Below are positions 1-11,642 of a DNA stretch of 64,000 nt, piece by piece; positions within the stretch are counted from its first letter, which is position 1, and each line of letters begins with the position of its first letter. The stretch lies in the NCBI GenBank assembly GCA_036426205.1, contig CM071568.1, positions 116,660,356 to 116,724,355 of the forward strand, given 5' to 3'. The stretch comes from Ascaphus truei. Its lineage: Eukaryota; Chordata; Amphibia; Anura; Ascaphidae. The translations under genes were made by a program, and so were the position numbers. The notes under the pieces were generated by a model. That model saw only the letters and a list, made by a program, of their open reading frames with translations, was not told the DNA's origin and did not search any database.

Positions 1-2090
1 GTCTCATTTGAAATAAATTATCAAAAAACAGATTACTTGGGTTCAACAAAGACTTTAAACTTTAGAAAGGCAGATTTTAATAAACCGAGGTCTAATCTAG
101 TAGTAATACAATGGGATGATGTTTTTGCAGGGAAAAATGTAGAAGATAAATGGGCAGTGTTTAAAACATTGTTAGAAAAGCACACTTATCAGTGTATACC
201 CTTGGGTAATAAGTATAAAAGAAATAAGTCAAAACCAATGTGGCTAAATAAACAGGTAGAAAATGGACAAGAAGAGGAATGCGTTTAGATTCTTTAAGTC
301 AGAAGGGACAGAGAATCGCATCAGAATTATAAGGAATGTAACAAAAATTGCAAAAGGGCAATCAAATTAGCAAAAATGGATAATGAAAAAAGGATTGCAA
401 TAGAAAGTAAGGTCAACCCTAAAAAGTTATTTAAGTACCTTAATAACAAAAAAATGAGAAAAGAAAATATAGGACCCTTTCAGTGTGAGATGGGCAGGCA
501 GATTATTGGAGATAAGGAAAAAGCTGAGGTATTAAACAAATTCTTTGCCTGTGTGTTTACCAGGGAAGAATCAAGTTCAATAGTAGTGCCGCAGGAGGAA
601 GCCACAACCTCCATATTAATGAACAATTGGTTAACTGAGGAAGAAGTTCATAAGAGACTTGAAAAAATTAAAGTAAATAAGGCACTTGGCCCCGATGGCA
701 TACATCCAAGAGTTCTCAAGGAGTTAAGCTCAGTAATAGCAAAACCCTTATATTTAATATTCAAGGACTCAATTTCCACAGGCTCAGTACCACAAGATTA
801 GCGTAAAGCAAATGTGGTGCCTATATTTAAAAAGGGAGCTAGATCACAACCGGGAAATTACAGACCTGTAAGCCTGACTTCAATAGTAGGGAAACTACTT
901 GAAGGTTTAATACGGGATAATATTCAGGAATACCTAATGGAAAACAAAATTATCAGTAATAGTCAGCATGGATTTATGAATGATAGATCTTGCCAAACTA
1001 ACCTTATTTGTTTCTTTGAGGAGGTAAGTAGCAATTTAGACCAGGGTAATGCAGTTGATGTGGTCTACTTAGATTTTGCAAAGGCTTTTGATACGGTTTC
1101 ACACAAGAGGTTGGTGTACAAAATAAAGAAAGTTGGACTCAGTAATAATATATGCACCTGGATTGAAAACTGGTTAAAGGACAGACAACAGAGGGTTGTC
1201 ATAAATGGAACTTTTTCAGGTTGGGCTAAAGTCGTGAGTGAAGTACCTCAGGGATCGGTACTGGGACCCCTGCTTTTAACTTGTTTATTAATGACCTTGA
1301 GGTTGGGATCGAGAGCAAAGTCTCCATCTTTGCTGATGATACTAAATTGTGTAAGGTAATAGAATCAGAGCAGGATGTAATTTCTCTTCAGAAGGACTTG
1401 GAGAGACTGGAAACGTGGGCAGGTAAATGGCAGATGAGGTTTAATACAGATAAATGTAAGGTTATGCATTTGGGATACAAGAATAAAAATGCGACTTACA
1501 AATTAAATGGAGATATATTGGGGGAATCCTTGATGGAGAAGGATTTAGGAGTGCTTGTAGACAGCAGGCTTAGCAATAGTGCCCAATGTCATGCAGTAAC
1601 TGCAAAGGCAAACAAGATCTTATCTTGCATCAAACGGGCAATGGATGGAAGGGAAGTAAATATAATTATGCCCCTTCACAAAGCATTAGTAAGACCACAC
1701 CTTGAATATGGAGTACAATTTTGGGCACCAATCCTAAGAAAAGACATTATGGAACTAGAGAGAGTGCAGAGAAGAGCCACAAAATTAATAAAGGGGATGG
1801 ACATTCTAACTTATGAGGAGAGGCTAGCTAAATTAGATTTATTTACATTAGAAAAGAGGCGTCTAAGAGGGGATATGATAACTATATACAAATATATTCA
1901 GGGACAATACAAGGAGCTTTCAAAAGAACTATTCATCCCACGGGTAGTACAAAGGACTCGGGCCATCCCTTAAGGTTGGAGGAAAGGAAATTTCACCAGC
2001 AACAAAGGAAAGGGTTCTTTACCGTAAGAGCAGTTAAAATGTGGAATTCATTACCCATGGAGACTGTGATGGCAGATACAATAGATTTGT
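1..2090 (+). pseudogene. CR1-type LINE ORF2, decayed reverse transcriptase
   Basis: The reading frame encodes the reverse transcriptase and C-terminal part of a non-LTR retrotransposon. It contains the 'LGPDGIHPRVLKEL' region, motif A as LDFAKAFDT near 1070-1096, motif B as VPQGSVLGP near 1243-1269, motif C as FADDTKL near 1334-1354, and a CR1-like C-terminal region (LVRPHLEYGVQFWAP, VQRRATKLI, EKRRLRGDMI). It is inactive: stops lie at 286-288 and at 799-801 (a position usually Trp), a frameshift falls near 1281, and another break follows about 1970. The endonuclease part lies outside the window or is lost. The choice between CR1 and its close relatives (Rex1, L2) is by protein style only. 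Confidence 0.9.
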
Positions 2091-2357
2091 TCAAAAAAAG
2101 GTCATCTTTTTAGATGGGAAAGGTATAGAGGGATATACCAAATAAGTATACATGGGAAGGATGTTGATCCAGGGATTAATCCGATTGCCAATTCTTGGAG
2201 TCAGGAAGGAATTAATTTTTCCCCTTAATGGGGTTTTTTGTTTGCCTTCCTCTGGATCAATAAGTAAGTATAGATATAGGATAAAGTATCTGTTGTCTAA
2301 ATTTAGCATAGGTTGAACTTGATGGACCTATGTCTTTTTTCAACCTCATCTACTATG
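2091..2357 (+). mobile_element. 3' UTR and tail of the CR1-type LINE
   Basis: The segment directly follows the decayed ORF2. It ends in the stretch around 2313-2357 that reads 'gaacttgatggacctatg', a run of T, then 'ctactatgtaactatgta'. That type of short-repeat terminus is usual for vertebrate CR1-like elements. It fixes the plus orientation and the 3' end of the copy. Confidence 0.75.
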
Positions 2358-5300
2358 TAACTATGTATCACTGAGGTTTCATATGTATGTGTGTATTTTT
2401 TATATATATATAAATACGCCTACAACCCGTTATGGTAATATTTAAGTAATTAATGTACCCATCTGGTATTTCAGCACTTGAATCTGTGAATCTAGCCTGC
2501 AAAGGCTTGGGCGCTCCCATCGAGCAAGCCATGATATGCCCGTCTCTCATTAGCAATGAATGCCCACTTCACCTGGCAATAAAAACCTAATAACAACTGA
2601 AATCAGCTGTCAGTGCAAAATGGTCATGTGACCTGCTGCACCAGCCTCCTTATCTTGTATAACAGTGAAACTAAACTACTCTATGGCGCTAACCTACTGA
2701 ACTAGATAATAAACTATATATAACAACAAATATAAATACTACAAATATAACTGTGAAAAATAATAAATAAGTGAAGAAGTACAGAAATATATATTATATG
2801 TAACTATGCCACAACAATAATGAATTCAGCACACCCGGTGCTGCACTAAAAAGTAGCTTCCACAAATACAGTTATGCAATACATTTTATTTGAAACTTAA
2901 TGCACTATTAGTCCTCCTTTCATTCTTCTCTTCCCTTCTATTATTTTTTTGTCTCAATTTGTTGGTCTATTGTTTGTTATCAGTTTGTCTGTCCTGTCTG
3001 TCCTTCCCTTTCAGCCATTTGAGCAGTGCACTATATTGGACTCTCTGTCACTATCTTGTCTACCTTGGGTTTGCCTTAGCGGCTGCACCTAACTTCCTCT
3101 GTTAGACTCTGATCAGACCTGTGGTCTTCTTGGCACCTGCTTTGATCTTTGTCTTTTACTATGATGACAACTCTGCCTCACATTTTGTACCATACTTCAT
3201 TGAGAAGGTATATCCATCTTGTTCCCCTTTGTCGGACTCATCTTCAGACAGTCCGTCTCATCACCCCTGTTCAATCCTGATCTGGTCATACATGTTCAGT
3301 CCTATTTTTCTGATCTGAGATATAGATATTTATAGATATATACAGTATATATAATTTCCAGTCAGCCCTATCCTGTAACCTTGTCCTCTCTAGCCACAGA
3401 ATACGCTATTCCTTTGTCCAAACACCACCTAAATCCTGGTATGCTTAATACATCTGTTATTCTGTACCAATGTAAATATCACTCAGGCATATATTATTAT
3501 TGACATAAAAGATGACAGTTAGGAAGCCATGTTGTTTGGTGATACAGATTTGCCAGGTTACACGTTATTGCTCATTCCCACAGGTGGATTAGGTACATGT
3601 AAAGAAGTAGAAAGGAAGGCTTCCTTTCTCTCAAAGTAAGGCATGAAGGACACAGGGATCTATGTACTAAAATCACAGTATACAAAACGGGTTAAAAATC
3701 TGTGCAAAAAGCAGGACTGAAATGTATCAAGGGAATCCATTGAAAAACATTTTTAAAAAAAATACATTTGGTGAAATTATTTTGCACTGAATTACCCTAA
3801 ATTTGCAGCCAGGAGACTTTAGTGAATAACGACCAAGATGAAGAAGGTAGAGGTTATCTATTACCAATCAGTTCCTATATGAACAGACTTCAGCGCTACA
3901 AATATTGGCTCACATTGCTATAAGTCTACTTGATTCCATAAATGTTTTACCTTACAACATGGAAAAATATACTGTTACGCGGTTAACATACAGTAGAAGC
4001 CTGATCGTCATACCTCATTGAGTTGTTTAATTTTGTTAGCTAAGCACTGCAATTAAATTAATCAAAACTTCACATCTATTTTAATAGAAAATTAACCACA
4101 TCTTGATGAAATTTAAACAGAGACAAGCTTCACCAAGTGTTGGATAACACATTGTGCGTACTAACATTGACATCGCCATAGCCCTCAGACAATACTGTCA
4201 ATGAATGCTATACTGTACATCACAACAGTCAAACCACTACTCCAATATGTAGCCAATCAGTGCTAGAGGGGCCTGCAATGAACAGTTTCTCCTCCCCAAC
4301 ACCATGTGGGTTACATACAAGTTATGACATGTTATATTTTGAATGAAGGTGTAAACTAAAATATATACATCAAAGGAGTTCAATTGAAACATAAAACTAT
4401 CGAAGGGGGTTATCCATTAAACCGTGAACGTGCCAGATGTATATAATTAAATATATCTGCTGATGAGGACTGAGACTTGAAAATTCTGTTACAGTACTTA
4501 ATGCAGGATTGTATGCAGCTTATCGAGTAACACCCTAAGAATCCTTCAGTAGTCAGGATGGACTCATCTTGGTATTATAATGGCATTTGTAACGCTGGAA
4601 AAAAACTGTGCTAAAAGAGCTGCTGTGTACGGAACAATATCCCTTCACTGGGTTCCACTTCTCCTGGGATGAGAAAAATGGAAAAAGGTTTTCCACATTT
4701 TGTGAGTGATCAAATAAAATCATTTAAGTTCAAGTAAAATTTTAACGTTCCTGAAAACGTGTCAATGTTGACAGGTCAGCATGTAGTCACAATGAATCTC
4801 AGACTTCTTCTTAGTTACAAATAATTTAGCAATCTGGCGGCACCATTCTCTTCCCTGTCACTTGTGTTGGCTCTCAGAATTTTTCTGTGGCTCCTGTCTT
4901 CTCTTCAGGTAATTGCTTTATGCAAATTCAAACCAAAATCAATAGGCAATACAAACTCAATAAAACATAAAACGCTGTGCTTTACCAATACAGGTTACTG
5001 CTAACGCTCCATATAAAATTGCTCTTGTATACGAGTTTAGTAACAATAATCTTACAATCTCCAAAATATAGTTCTCCCGTTACCATTACTCATTACATTT
5101 GACAACCCTTCAAACCAGGGCTGATAAGTAATTTTTCAGTTAAGGACTTTCACACCTGGGACCAAGATTCTTTTTTTCTTGCTTTCTGGACAATCCTGCA
5201 TTACCATGACATGATTTTCACTTCCTTTCAAGTCTCATTCTTCACCTGCAGATTCACTTACCTAACCAACTTTGAGTTCTCACTCTCACCAGGCACCAGT

Positions 5301-5445
5301 CGAAACAGGCAAGGTTTAAAAAAAAAAAAAAATTATAATCTGCCACAAGGCATCCTTATAATAAAACTGAGGGTAGAAAATAGTTTTTGCTTCTTATATT
5401 TAACTGAAAGATATATTTTAATAAAAAAAAATATCATAACAAGAC
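2358..5445. other. Intergenic or intronic sequence, no gene seen
   Basis: The segment is AT-rich and non-coding. Short open frames at 2890-3318 are pyrimidine-rich, hydrophobic and without recognisable motifs. I regard them as chance, possibly the remains of an LTR. Short TA runs occur near 3325-3355 and 2399-2414. Nothing else was supported. Confidence 0.5.
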
Positions 5446-5627
5446 TGTCACGAACACCCCACCTGTATGCACGTGACTTGTGTAAGTGAAATGGGTTAAA
5501 ATATATATATATATATATGTTGCGATATAACAATATTAATTGCAGTCAAAGAGGTCTTGACATTGAGAATATGAGAACTCGCATGTTATGGATAACACTG
5601 CTCCATGTTGAATTCTACTTTTGATAC
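5446..5627 (-). mobile_element. Left part of an older LTR-like repeat, split by the LTR element
   Basis: The first bases (tgtcacgaacaccccacct and on) match the LTR edge at 16034 of the minus-strand Gypsy element. The matching right-hand part resumes after 12227 (for example 'gacatttatggctgg' near 12330, also found near 16256). The coiled-coil LTR element therefore inserted inside an older minus-strand LTR. A (TA)n run at 5502-5519 adds local divergence. Confidence 0.5.
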
Positions 5628-6212
5628 TGTAACAGGGGAGTTATCCCTGTTCAGGAAATATGCCTCTAATCCAGCAGTTTGGTGGTTAACTGCTGGTAGT
5701 CAATTAACAAACACCACCTGCCTGATTAGCTTGCTTAGAAAAGCCTGCCCTTGAAACAGAAAGGGAGATTGTGCCTGAGTCTCACAACTTGTGAGACTGA
5801 CCATGGGGACAGATGTCTTCAGCCTGCCAGAAGAAATACTGTAGCAGAGCTGCTTGCAAGACACAGGGGAAACTTCTAAACCTGAATGCTGACAAACCTG
5901 AGGAAAAGGTAGCAACCCAGGAACAGAGAAGACGTTCCCTCCAACTACAAGGAACAGATAAGACTTTCCTTTATAAGACTTTTTATATCTGCTCATTTCA
6001 TGATATATGTTTGGGGCTGGGAGACATGCTTATCTAAAAGGAGTTGTGGACTGCATAGATTTCACTAGAAATACTCCCAAGTGAATAGAAGCTTTGTTTG
6101 ACCCCTTTGTTTGGATGGTTTCCTGATGTTAAGGAAACAGGCGCAATAAAAGCCTTATTTAATTTTACCACAAGAAGTCTCCCTTGCATACCTCTGTGAG
6201 CGTCCGCCAACA
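5628..6212 (+). repeat. 5' LTR of copy 1
   Basis: This is the direct repeat partner of 11643-12227 and has the same length. It runs from TGTAACAGGGGAGTTATCCC to the terminal CCGCCAACA. It has a TATA-like stretch near 5970-5990 (ttataagactttttata) and a polyadenylation signal AATAAA near 6147, consistent with a U3-R-U5 layout. Confidence 0.9.
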
Positions 6213-6214
6213 TA

Positions 6215-6233
6215 TGGTCGTCAAAAGTGGGAC
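6215..6233 (+). promoter_or_regulatory. Candidate primer-binding site
   Basis: Two bases after the 5' LTR comes TGGTCGTCAAAAGTGGGAC. It begins with the TGG expected opposite a tRNA CCA end. I could not assign a tRNA by eye, so its identity as a PBS rests on position and the TGG start. Confidence 0.45.
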
Positions 6234-6904
6234 GAGAGGGGGTCCTTGAAGTTAGAAGGGACCCGGAGATTGTCTGTGAAATTTTTTTGTGCTTTTTGCC
6301 TACAAACAGCCTGACCAAAGAATCTCATGCAGCAGAGACAGAGTTAAAGAGACACATCCAGGCAGGATATCTACACTGCACTGAAACTTGCAAAACCACA
6401 GATGGACTCTTTTCCCCAATCCCAAGAGGAGAGATAGAGAGACTGCTGAAGCAGGTAAACCTTATTTGCCTATCACAATAAAATGTAATATGGTCATTGA
6501 AATAGGGGGTTTGCCTTCAAGCCATAGTCAGGGTTCAAGAAGTGAGTTAGCCCTTAAAAGGGATAGGCGTTTGTTGTTTTCAAATGTTTAGCTGAAGCAG
6601 TGAATACAGATGGTGACCCACGAGCGTTACTGATTCTGCAAGTAAAGGCTGCCACACCGCATAGGACTACCAGCTGTGAATGGAGTATATGCAGAAAAGT
6701 GTGAAAATGTATGCAAGACTGTGCTGAAGCAGGGGAATTTTCAGTAAATAAGTGCTGAGGGTAAAATTGCTCTACTGGGGAAAAAGGAATTGCTGAGCTG
6801 TGTAAAAGGTATCCCAAAGTTTGACGAGTGAATGCCATAATACCCAAAGTTGAGACTGAACTCAAGCAGAAAACCACATTATTTGGCTGAAGCGGAGGGA
6901 TTGC

Positions 6905-7066
6905 ACCTAGCAAGTAAATGGTGTAAAGCAATCAGAAGTTTTTACCTAGCAACTACACATCCAGTATACCTAATGAGAGATTATACCTAGCAAGTAAATG
7001 GTGTAAAGCAAATACAAGATTTTTTACCTAGCAACTGCACATACCGTATACCTAATGAGAGAAAAT
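6905..7066 (+). repeat. 80-bp tandem duplication in the leader
   Basis: A unit starting 'acctagcaagtaaatggtg' at 6905 recurs at 6985, giving two imperfect 80-bp copies. Each contains a second internal 'acctagcaact' and ends near 'tatacctaatgagaga'. It lies between the candidate PBS and the first ATG of the coiled-coil frame. No function is evident. Confidence 0.8.
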
Positions 7067-7124
7067 GTGTGCACAGTACTGCTGATATTTGTAAACTTAC
7101 CCAAGAGAGAAAAAGTCTACAGAG

Positions 7125-9319
7125 ATGCCTGTGAGAGCTACGACCTCTACAAGCAAAATATGCCCACCTGTAGGACTACCACAATTGGGGGTTCTAGAAA
7201 ATACAGTGGCAACAGCTGCAATAGCGCTTCCTGAGGTCAGGAAGAAAATTACACCTGAAATGGTGGACAAGATGCAGCGTTCCTGTAATGAACCCTACCC
7301 CATGGAAGAGTGGCCCTTCCAGTCCAATAAAGAGGAAGACATCTCTTACGGGGAACCCGAACCGAGTCACACCCACAAAACACCCCAAGAATGGTGGGGG
7401 TGCCTGAACTCGGCACGAACCGAAAAGACCGCACCCTATGATTACGAATATGATCAGCAGGAGAAAGAGCGGGAGCAGTGGATCACCGAATATTTCCATC
7501 AGCTATTACAATTGCAAGAAAAGCCGGGTGGATCCAGTGACGCTGCTAAAATTTCAAATGAAGATGGAGACCCCAGTATCCCTGAGGGGACGGTGTCATC
7601 CAAAACAAAAAGGCGAAAAAAGAAAAAGAAAAGCGGTTCTTCACATATCCGTGGAACGAACAGACATGTCCGCAGATCCTGTGGAGAAGAAGGGGGTCCA
7701 GAATGCCCTGTAGCCTAGAGAAAATGGAGAAGTCGTCCCGCGGATGACCGAATATCCAGAGGGCTCAAGGCAAACGTTGTGTACCCCAAAAAAGTGTCTG
7801 TCCGGTGCTAATAGTGAAAAACCCTCAACCAACCATCCCAGGGAAGCGGAGTCGGAACCGGTGAGTGACGATCCCTTGACCAGCCCTGGGGATGCCCTGA
7901 AGGTTGCCAGGCGTGACTGTGATCGGCTCCGGGAAAATAACCTGAAGCTACAGAAAGATGTGCTCACAATGTACTCTTTGGCCAGAACAGAATTGGACGA
8001 TCTCAAGACTGAACTAGATACTGCAAATGCAACTATTTCCGCCATGGATTAAAAGCAAAGCCAATCTGATAAAATGAAGACTAAGCTGAAGCGGAAGTAT
8101 GAGGAGGCACTAAAGCAGATGACAGTCTTTCAGCAAGAGGTTCACACTCTTCGCGTAGAGCTGAAAGCCTCACAACAGGAGGTCACAATGTCCGGACAGA
8201 GGTGGACGTATATCAGAAAGAGGTTCAGACACTCCGCAGAGCACTGGATGCCTCACATCATGGGAGCCAACAGCTGCCGCACAGACCTGGAAGTTTCCAG
8301 AAAGGAACTACACAGTCTCACTGAGGAGCTGGACATTTCTAAGAAACGATTGTCAATCTTAAGACAGATCTCCAAGTCTCTCAGAAGGAGCTTCAGACCC
8401 TCAACCTAGAGAAGGAAGTCTCACGCCAGGAGACTGTCATTCTCAAAGCAGATGTGCGGAAATGGAAGGAGGACTGCAAAAAGGCCCTGAATAGTACAGA
8501 GACTGAAAAAGGAGAAAATGTAGATTAAAAGAGAAAACTTAAAACTGGAAGAAGAAAATTTTATTTGACAGACGAAGTCAAGGAAAAGAATGAAAAGCTG
8601 CATGAGCTTAAGGAAATAAATAGACTGTTGGAAGGTGAGAAGTTTGAAGCAGAGCACCGTGCAGAACCAACTGCAAGGTCTGCGTAAGCACCTCCAGATG
8701 TCCGAGGAGAAGCAGCGAACTCTGCAGGAAGACAATCTGCAGGCTGTTAAAGAAATACAAGTGCTGCAGGAACGTCTGATTACCCAGTTTGTCCCCGCAA
8801 AGCAGCATGAGCATCTCCAAAGCATCGCTAAAGGCCAAGCTTAGAACCCAGGTGACTCAGCACAAAAGGGAGCACAAGAAGGTCCAGAAACTGAAACAAG
8901 TAATTGTGGCCCAAGCAAAGAAGTTCATAGTGCTTCACAATGCAGTGAAAATGTGGAAGCAAGCTCAGAAAAAACGAAGTGTACAGATAAATTCCCTGAG
9001 AAGAGACTTGCAACACGCACTCAAAAAACAGGGATCTCTCATGGATGAGATTACAGTTCTACAAGGACAAGTATTGACCCTGACTAAGCGTCAGTATCCC
9101 ACAGCAACAAAAACCCATGAAGACAAGGGTACAGTGAGAGCTGGGAATACCGCTCGTCTGAAAAACAAGGTTGCAAAATTTGAACCACCTAAACAAGCAC
9201 TAGAAAAACCTTCAGCCACTCAACAGGCAACAGAAGAAGGTACACGTGCTGAATCAAAACCAGAAGAATCCTTAGCTGATGAAGCTGAAAAGATGGGACA
9301 TTCTTCTGGAAGTGGATAG
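7125..9319 (+). pseudogene. Coiled-coil protein of LTR element copy 1, broken
   Basis: This is a long but interrupted reading frame of unknown family. The N-terminal part (7125-7718) has a conserved acidic block including EEDISYGEPEPSHTHK and a lysine-rich stretch (KRRKKKKKS) that could be a nuclear signal. After a stop at about 7716 the frame resumes near 7744 and again near 8074, 8635 and 8789. These later parts are heptad-rich, dominated by E, K, L and Q, and predict a long coiled coil. A Lys/Thr/Ala-rich tail ends at 9319. Copy 2 (25283-27159) has the same order with fewer breaks. It shows no zinc knuckle, protease or polymerase motif. It could be a diverged Gag or a captured host coiled-coil gene. 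Confidence 0.7.
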
Positions 9320-9588
9320 GATTTGCAACTTAATCCCAAAGAGGCTGAACTAGCAAGCCATTAAGTGGGGGAAAAAGCTGTGTGGCTGTGCACGCGCATA
9401 GTAAGTGAAACTTCTTTGACTTTTGTCACAGAAATTGTATTTGTATTGGTGATGTTTTAATTAAAAATAAAATACAATTTCATTGACAAAACGCAAATAC
9501 ATTTGACTTATAATGTGCATGCGGCACAATCCCAGTATTAGTATTTGCACTAAGTGTGAATTCTCCTGTGTATGTGTGTGTCAGCCAG

Positions 9589-9589
<1 letters not shown>

Positions 9590-9640
<51 letters not shown>

Positions 9641-10310
9641 ATGTGTGTCGTGTGTGTGTGGTGTGTGTGTGTGTGTGTGGTGTGTGTGTGTGTGTGGTGT
9701 GTGTGTGTGTGTGTGTGTGTGTGTTGTGGGTGTTGTGGGGTGTGTGCTTGGTGTGTGTGTGTCAGTGTGTCAGTGTGTCAGTGTGTGTGTGTGTCAGTCA
9801 ATGTGTGTGTGTGTGTCAGTCAATGTGTGTATGTGTGTGTGTGTCAGTCAGTGTGAATGTGTGTGTCAGTCAGTGTGTATGTGTGTGTCAGTCAGTGTGT
9901 GTATGTGTGTCAATCAGTGTGTGTGTATGTGTGTCAGTCAGTGTGTATGTGTGTGTCAGTCAGTGTGTATGTATGTGTCAGTCAGTGTGTGTATGTGTGT
10001 TAGTCAGTGTGTGTGTGTCTGTGTGTCAGTCTGTGTGTGTGTATGTGTGTCAGTCAGTATGTGTGTGTATGTGTCAGTCAGTGTGTGTATGTGTGTGTAT
10101 GTGTATATGTGTGTCAGTGTGTGTGTGTGTGTCAGTCAGTGTGTGTATGCATGTCAGTCAGTGTGTGTATGCGTGTCAGTCAGTGGTTGTGTATGTGTGT
10201 CAGTCAGTGTGTATGTGTGTCAGTCAGTGTGTGTGTATGTGTGTCAGTCAGTGTGTGTGTGTGTGTGTATCTGTCAGTGTGTGTGTATGTGTGTCAGTCA
10301 GTGTGTGTGT
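9590..10310 (+). repeat. TG microsatellite grading into a TCAGTCAG/TG minisatellite
   Basis: Pure (TG)n at 9590-9640 is followed by TG interrupted with G, then by some 500 bp of irregular units pairing 'tcagtcag' with 10-16 bp of TG/TATG. All three plus frames stay open and encode only Cys, Val and Ser-rich runs, as expected for such a repeat rather than a protein. Confidence 0.95.
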
Positions 10311-10339
10311 CCTGCTGCAGCCAGGGGTGGGGTGTAACA

Positions 10340-11130
10340 TTGCGCACCACCTCCCCCCCCCCTTCCGAAATTCTGCGCACCCCTCCCCCCCGGGGGGGGA
10401 CATGCGCCCATCACGGGCATGAGTGACCCGTCTGCTGCCCGGCCCGCCCGGGTCACCCTTTCTTTCAGCAGCAGGAGCCTGCCCCCGGCGCCGAGTCCCT
10501 GTGCCGCGTGGGTTTCACCCGGGTTTGCGCCATGTGCCACCGCTTCCTGCGGGTGCAGGGGGCCCGCGAACGCCCGCGTCAGTGGAGGGTGGAATGGCGC
10601 CGCTGTCAATGGACGTTAGGAGCATGTGGGGGGAATGACGCCGCTGCCAGCCGCTTCTGCGCATGTGTGGCGTCCGGCAGCGTCACCATGACTACTGCGC
10701 ATGCGCGGCGCGGGCAGCGCAGAGCTTTGCGGTAGCTGAACAGCTTCCCTTGCTGCCTGTACTCAAGTGAGCCCAGCAGCGCATGCGCAGGGGGGCTCTG
10801 TCTGAGTCTCCAGCCCGGCAGAGTCACCAGCCCGGCAGAGCGCGTGGCTGGGACAGAGAGCGGGCCTGGTCCCAGGAGCCGGTCATCGGGTCCCCGCTGC
10901 CCCAGATGCCGCCCATGCCCATCTCCACCTGGGGGAAATTGCGGCCGTTAGAAGCGGCGCCGGTCTCGCGGCTGGGACAGAGAGCCCGGGGAGCCGCTGT
11001 ACAGTACCAATGCACGTGGGGGGAATTGCACCGTTAGGAGCGGCACCGGTGGCTATCGCCGCCACATATGTCTGCGGCCATGTGGGGGGAGCGGAGGCCA
11101 TTAGGAGCGGCTCTGATTTTTTGAGCGGTT
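10340..11130. other. CpG-rich block with degenerate repeats
   Basis: Base composition changes sharply from the AT-rich surroundings. Recurrent elements include 'catgtggggggaat' (about 10624), 'gggggaaattgcgg' (10931), 'gtggggggaattg' (11017) and 'gtggggggagcgg' (11081), spaced about 65-310 bp apart and commonly near 'ttaggagc'. Open frames on both strands overlap one another and look compositional. It belongs to the insertion in copy 1. Confidence 0.6.
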
Positions 11131-11279
11131 GGGATCATGTCAGTGTTGGGGTCGGGCTGAGCCAGAACACAACCTGGCCTCAACTGCCAGCACTGACGTC
11201 ACATCCATTTCATTTATGTCTCCACAATCCATTTTTGCCCCGTTCGAATGAGGTGCCACTAAAGAAGTTTCACTTCAAA

Positions 11280-11642
11280 AATGCAGAGAGACAGCTTCAA
11301 GAGCGGAAAACTGAAAGGGCTGTTTTTAAACGTTCTGCAACTGCTGCCATACAGTCTACCGGCAATAAAATGAGCACCCAATGCGAGGGAAATCTCATGA
11401 CCGCGCATGTAGCAAAAAGACTATACTTAGAAAAAGTCCTCCTCGAGCGACTGAGGAGTGCTGATCTCAAGCACCTTCGGGAGGAGACACGAATGAACTG
11501 GAGAAAGGGCTCCGATCCCAGCGGGACTGAGGGTTCTCTTCCTCCATCCACTCTCATTCAAGTCACAGAGATATCTAGAATGAGAGTGGAAGGATGGGCT
11601 TTGGCCGTGGCAAGCCCGTGCTTCCCACAAACAGGGGAGGTA
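11280..11642 (+). pseudogene. 3' end of the coiled-coil coding region and polypurine tract, copy 1
   Basis: The sequence matches 27034-27401 of copy 2 nearly base for base. It contains the segment coding 'KRLYLEKVLLERLRSADLKH' and the Ser/Pro-rich end. In copy 1 the nested insertion separates it from the main frame. The last bases, about 11629-11642 (aaacaggggaggta), form a purine-rich tract directly before the 3' LTR, as needed for plus-strand priming. Confidence 0.75.

Larger units (their letters stand above)
9370..11279. mobile_element. TIR-bounded insertion with TG array and GC-rich core
   Basis: Copy 2 of the LTR element runs straight from 'attgagtgg' into 'gcagagagacagc'. In copy 1 the same two points are about 1.9 kb apart, so the segment is an insertion and copy 2 shows the empty structure. 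Near its ends lie inverted repeats: 'aagtgaaacttcttt' at about 9405-9419 and its complement at about 11261-11275. Inside are a (TG)n-based array (9590-10310) and a CpG-rich block (10311-11160) with degenerate repeats around 'gtggggggaattg' and 'ttaggagcggc'. I saw no transposase. The family is unknown and the exact ends are uncertain by about 10-35 bp. Confidence 0.6.

Noticed and set aside
7194..8045. Minus-strand frames opposite the coiled-coil gene
   Set aside because: They are antisense shadows of the plus-strand coding region, seen again in copy 2.
9513..10426. Long Cys/Val-rich open frames in three plus frames
   Set aside because: They are translations of a TG/TCAG repeat array; all three frames stay open for the same reason.
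10298..11101. GC-rich frames on both strands
   Set aside because: They overlap on both strands in CpG-rich repeat sequence and show no domain or splice logic.
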